Assembly (NCBI GenBank): GCA_003550305.1
Contig: QKYT01000184.1
Location: 93,422-157,421, forward strand
Direction of reading: 5' to 3'
DNA length: 64,000 nucleotides
Source of the DNA: Glomus cerebriforme
Lineage: Eukaryota; Glomeromycota; Glomeromycetes; Glomerales; Glomeraceae
How positions within the stretch are numbered: the stretch's first letter is position 1; each line of letters begins with the position of its first letter. The notes under the pieces are model-generated. The model did not search any database. It saw nothing but the letters and a program-made list of their open reading frames with translations, and was not told the origin of the DNA. Both the position numbers and the translations under genes were made by a program. This document shows, piece after piece, positions 59,761-64,000 of this stretch.

Positions 59761-62204
59761 TATTAGTATACTTTTTAATAATAATAATAGTAATCGTTAT
59801 TTAAACCTTTTAATTTTAAATAATACAAAGAATGGCAAATGCATTTTATTATTGTACGTTCTAAAAAATTTTTCTGATCATGCTAATATTCTATATTAAT
59901 TTTTTCAGATAATTGCGGAAATCAAAAATCAAAAATTATTATGTTTCATTTTCAGAGGTCACATGAACAATTACCAAAAAAAGGTTGATTTAAAGTCAAT
60001 ACATTGTTATATTAAATTTGAAACAAATATTATCATAATATTATTATTATATATATATTATGCTACTTTAAAATATAATTTTTAATTATTTGAATTATCA
60101 ATGACGCAACCTTTCTATGTTCATAGCATATCAATACACTATTTTATGATCAATTCATTCAAATCATTACGTATTCCCTTTGCAACTTACATTGATTTTC
60201 TCGTGCATTTTCTTGTAACATTCACGTTTATAAACAATTTACGAGATTCGGTGATTCGGTATTAATTGGTTTAGTAACCGTAGTTAGATCAATTAGATTA
60301 ATGATGTAAATAAATTGTTTTTTTTTTGTTGGAATATATCAATATTGTAAGTTAATTAAATAAATTATAATCAAACCTTCGAATTTTAGATAGTAAAACA
60401 AAATTCTCATTGATTAACATTATTAGAAAATAAGATATATTATAAAAAATAAAAAAATAAAAAAATAAAAAATAAGTACTAATGATAAAATAGTCTCACA
60501 CCCTGTAAAAAATTTTACCGGTATCCGTATATTTCCGTTATATTCCTTATTTTCTGTAAAAACACTGTGAATCTGCTGCATGATCGGCATTTTCATGATT
60601 AGGTCATAAATTCCGCGAATATTCTACATGTACAGGACATTTTGAAGCAAGCCTTTAAAGCTAATCGATTATCTGCATGAAATATTAATTCCCGAAATAA
60701 TAATTAGATTAACTGTTAATAATTCAAATTATAATGAAAATTGATGGTTAAATATCAGATGTTTTTATATTATTTAGTAGTTTAATCATATGTTATCAAA
60801 ATTTCACCGTGTTTACCGTCGGTGAAATGAAATAAGACCCATAAAAAAACATCCAATTAAAATACATACAATAATTGGTTAAACAACAACAAATAATGAT
60901 ACAACAATCCAACTTACATAAATTGTATAAACAATTCATTTGTTTTTAACTTTACAAATTTATTTGCGGTAAATATTCGTGTTACACGAAAATGACATAA
61001 AACCGCATCTATAAAGTTAATGGAAACAAAGTTTACCATTTCGCGTGATTTTAAGTTTCAATCGGAATATTTTATAACGTAAGATGATAATTTTTGACAC
61101 CTTTCCGCATTATATTCATTCATAAAATCCTAAACGACAAAAAAAAAATCAATGGTTGATAATTGATGTAATTTAAAATTCCATTCTTTGTTTAAAAGAA
61201 AAAGAAAGGAATTATTTTTAGTATTTTTCGAATGTATAAGGCTAAATGAACATAATAAGTATGTTCTCTTGTTCTATTTTTAATTTGTTGGAAGATTACG
61301 GATTAAGTCAATTACCATTTTATATTGTTCGAAACTTTTTTGCCACAAGTTTCATAATTTGCTTTTTTTCATTCATTATTTTTTTTTTTTACAAAGACTG
61401 AAACTTAAACATAAATGATTTCTTATGTGATCGTCATGTTTATAATGATGGCAGGTGTCTATATTCTTTAATATAAAAACAAACAAGCGAGTTACACATG
61501 TTGCATATCAATTGTGTCATGATTTCCATACTATTTCCATATTGCATATATTGCATTTTGAACATATGATTGCTAGCACGTTCGAGCACGTTTGCGCGTG
61601 GTATTCTATCAATGAAATCAACGTATCAAAAGATAAAGTTTTTTATTTATTTATGCACAATAAAAAAAAAAAAAAAAAGATGAAAAAAGATAAAAAAATA
61701 TTTTTATCTTTACATTTAAAATTGAAATGAAATTGTCTCTTGTTTCTGCTGTACCGATAAACAACACCTGTTAACAGTGTTTATTGCATAATTTTGATAC
61801 TTAATAAGTAAAAAGAAAGAAAGCGAAAGAGAGTTATTATATGAGATAAAAATTCGTAAGCAAATTAATTAAACCTTTTTTTCAAATGAACCCAAATATA
61901 AAAGCAAAGGATTTTTTTTCAACCTTTTTTTTATTTTTTTTTCTCAAAAAAAAAAACATTAGAAAACTCTAATGAATCTCAACTTTTTTAAAATCAATCC
62001 TTTTCATATATTTTTTATTAATTGACTTTGCCTTGACGTTGCTTTCCTTCGTAATATTAATTATTTCTGTGTATTGATCGCGTTATAAAAACGTGACATT
62101 TAAATACAGTATAATTACTTATTTATCCAAATTCAAAATAATTTCTTATTTTTTTTTTATATACGATCGAATTAAAAAGAAATTATTTATTTTGCACCTT
62201 AAAA
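59761..62204. other. Gene-free interval
   Basis: Contains dispersed-repeat fragments: ACCCTGTAAAAAATTTTACC near 60500, similar to 48778, and GTCGGTGAAATGAAATAAGA near 60819, similar to the 23167 element. It also holds homopolymer runs and the promoter region of the gene at 62205, with a TATAAAA at 62084-62090. Confidence 0.4.
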
Positions 62205-62738
62205 ATGAATCAAAACCATCAATTTCCTAGTTTTCAACCTATTTTTAATAATTTCATGCCTCAATCGAATTTTCAACAAACTTCAACCCCTTCGCAGACG
62301 AATGCATCTTACATGACTTCCGTTCAGAATGTAGTCCAACCCCAACAAGCATTTTTACCAAATAATTTTATGATTAATCAACAAAGTTCAAATCAATCCG
62401 ATCATTCTATTGTATTTTTTTATCAACCACCCAATGACCCTTGCAACTATCACGTTAATTGCAAAGAAATTTCATTTAGTGAAATCATTCAATTATTAAA
62501 CGAATTTTTTAATGGTAATATTAACTCCAATCAAAATGAATCTATTTTCTTCTACCAAAAACAAAGTAATGGTCAAATTTATCAAATAACCTGCGAGATA
62601 GTCTCCTCTTCAACCTTAAATAAAACTATTTATGGTATTGATATTGAGAATTATGGGCATGACCATTTATCATTCACATTTGAACAAAGAGAAAACCTTA
62701 AATTATATTTAATACAATTCCTAAGTCATTGCTTATAA
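62205..62738 (+). CDS. Gln/Asn-rich protein with conserved C-terminal domain, unknown
   Basis: Single exon, 177 residues. The N-terminal ~68 residues are low-complexity Gln/Asn/Ser/Phe/Pro (FPSFQPIFNNFMPQSNFQQT, then VVQPQQAFLPNN), disordered or prion-like in character. The C-terminal ~110 residues look folded: IVFFYQPPNDPCNYHVNCKE, then SFSEIIQLLNEFFNGNI, then SIFFYQKQSNGQIYQITCEI, then YGIDIENYGHDHLSFTF and REN-LKLYLIQFLSHCL. The paired FFYQ...xxxYxVxCxEI motifs suggest an internal duplication of a beta unit. No signal peptide or TM. A dead copy of the C-terminal domain lies at 24045-24300, which indicates a multigene family. The transcription-related look of the N-terminus is only an inference; function is not known. 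Confidence 0.75.
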   Translation: MNQNHQFPSFQPIFNNFMPQSNFQQTSTPSQTNASYMTSVQNVVQPQQAFLPNNFMINQQSSNQSDHSIVFFYQPPNDPCNYHVNCKEISFSEIIQLLNEFFNGNINSNQNESIFFYQKQSNGQIYQITCEIVSSSTLNKTIYGIDIENYGHDHLSFTFEQRENLKLYLIQFLSHCL

Positions 62739-64000
62739 TATTAATATTTATGCAACATATAAGATTTTATTTCAATTTTAAGATTTTTTAAGCAAAGAAA
62801 TCATTTATCGTCATTTTCAACATAATAATAAGCTATTTATATTCGTTCTTTTCCGATAATTTAAGATTTTTTTTTTCATTCGCATATGCCACTTTGAAAA
62901 CGACGATAATTATGTATTATATGGTTATATAAGCTTTCTTTTACTCAAAAAAATTAATTGAATTTTATGAATTTTATGATCAAAGCAAATGTATGGTATG
63001 GAAATATGATATGGAAATATGATATATTAACAAATTAACATAAGATTTTATAATTATTTAACTTAATATTTATTTATGATAATTTAATGTAAATAAAAAT
63101 TTTGTATGATGTACTTTTATTAAATCATAAGATTGTATTTCAAATTTCTTCATTTTCTATTTTATTATCGTAAAAGCTTGTATAAATATTTAAAAATTAT
63201 TTAATTTATAGAAAGAGAAAAATTTATGATAATATTTAATAAAGGCTCATTAATCATATAAATCTCGAAAAACTGTCGATTATATAATAATATTACAAGA
63301 ATAAAATTATAATTTCTACGTCAAATTCTCAAAAGATTCTTAAAATTATTAACTATCATTTTTTGCTTTTATATACCCACGATACAGTAATATAATTGGA
63401 TTAGGCGGAAAAAAAATTAACATAAATTAAAATTTATAATACAATCATCATTATTTAAATGTAGGTGGAATTATCCATAGTTCTGGCCGGCATCGCAAAT
63501 CTCATGAACATCATAAAGAAACGAATAACAGTCTATTCACCGAATATAACGAAATTCCTTTACAATAAAATTGAACTAATTAAACTAAATCAGATTGCAA
63601 AAATATACTATAAAATTACTTGTATTAATTATTTGCACCGTTTCTTTCACTGTCGCGCAAAAATGATTTATCATGTTTAATCTTTTTATAGTAAAAATAG
63701 AGGCGGATATTTTATATAATTTCTAATTAATGTAACACGCTATAATCCCTATATGCGGAAAGTTTAGTTCTAAAAAAAAAAAATTCTTTTTAAAAATAAA
63801 TAGAATTCAGAAATTAACTGATTAATATTTTATTTTTATTTAAAAAAAAAAAAAGAGATGTCCGATATTATTTAGTAAATAATTCTGATATGATTCATAC
63901 GATCTAATTTCTATTTTAAAATATTTTACTTATTTAATTTATATGTTTGTTATTACTCATATTACTCATAAAATCATAAAAATTGTATTTAAATGTCAGT
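62739..64000. other. Gene-free interval to window end
   Basis: AT-rich flank. A 71-codon open frame at 63465-63680 begins after a plausible AG and has mixed composition (MELSIVLAGIANLMNIIKKR), but nothing else supports it. Confidence 0.4.

Noticed and set aside
63465..63680. 71-codon plus-strand frame after a possible splice acceptor
   Set aside because: No partner exon and no recognisable motif; left as unsupported.
1..64000. CRISPR array, bacterial operon or prophage
   Set aside because: No short regularly spaced repeats with unique spacers and no Shine-Dalgarno-linked gene strings; genes have GT-AG introns.

Overview
The window looks like nuclear DNA of a fungus with a very AT-rich, repeat-laden genome. 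Genes are sparse and have short GT-AG introns. Expanded families are represented by diverged paralogues and wrecks. The best fit is an arbuscular mycorrhizal fungus (Glomeromycotina, Rhizophagus-like). That is an inference from the mix of membrane-anchored kelch proteins, HMG-box proteins, a Uma2/DUF820 nuclease-like gene, F-box proteins, LINE remnants and small secreted Cys-rich proteins. No rRNA, tRNA, CRISPR array or bacterial-type operon was seen. I rebuilt exon structures by hand from GT/AG sites and reading phase. Several reported start codons are the first in-frame ATG of a longer open frame.

Layout. 1-3.2 kb holds two dead genes: a relatively GC-rich secreted-protein pseudogene and a kelch pseudogene that keeps its intron positions. 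3.8-8.0 kb holds a divergent pair: a nine-exon membrane protein (minus) and an intact five-exon kelch/TM protein (plus). 9.7-11.6 kb is a decayed, unrecognised multi-exon gene. 11.9-20.9 kb holds two divergently placed F-box/zinc-finger paralogues (minus, then plus) flanking a DUF4112 gene. 21.8-27.5 kb is repeat land: a complete hAT-type MITE with a perfect 8-bp target duplication, two fold-back elements, a pseudogene related to the gene at 62.2 kb, and diverged ~0.6 kb tandem repeats. 28.0 kb has a small HMG-box gene and 30.0 kb an unrecognised coiled-coil gene. 30.5-37.3 kb appears empty.

37.3-45.6 kb is a cluster of four related genes. Two encode a WRKY/GCM-like Cys-His domain joined to an HMG-like domain, one encodes the Cys-His domain followed by a coiled coil, and one encodes the HMG part only. 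A 5'-truncated, frameshifted LINE (RNase H and 3' end) lies among them. 49-52.3 kb has a fold-back element and a six-copy ~185-bp satellite. 53.0 kb encodes a 78-residue secreted six-cysteine protein. 55.0-57.1 kb encodes a long Glu/Gln/Asn-rich repeat protein with an assembly defect. 58.2-59.0 kb encodes a Uma2-like nuclease domain that splices in frame to a C2H2 zinc finger. 62.2 kb has a Gln/Asn-rich gene of unknown role.

There is no operon-like cooperation. The unifying theme is birth and decay of lineage-expanded families: F-box, kelch, HMG and nuclease-like genes embedded in transposon debris. The strongest leads for novelty are the Uma2-zinc-finger fusion, the Cys-His/HMG mosaic cluster and the nucleosome-length satellite.
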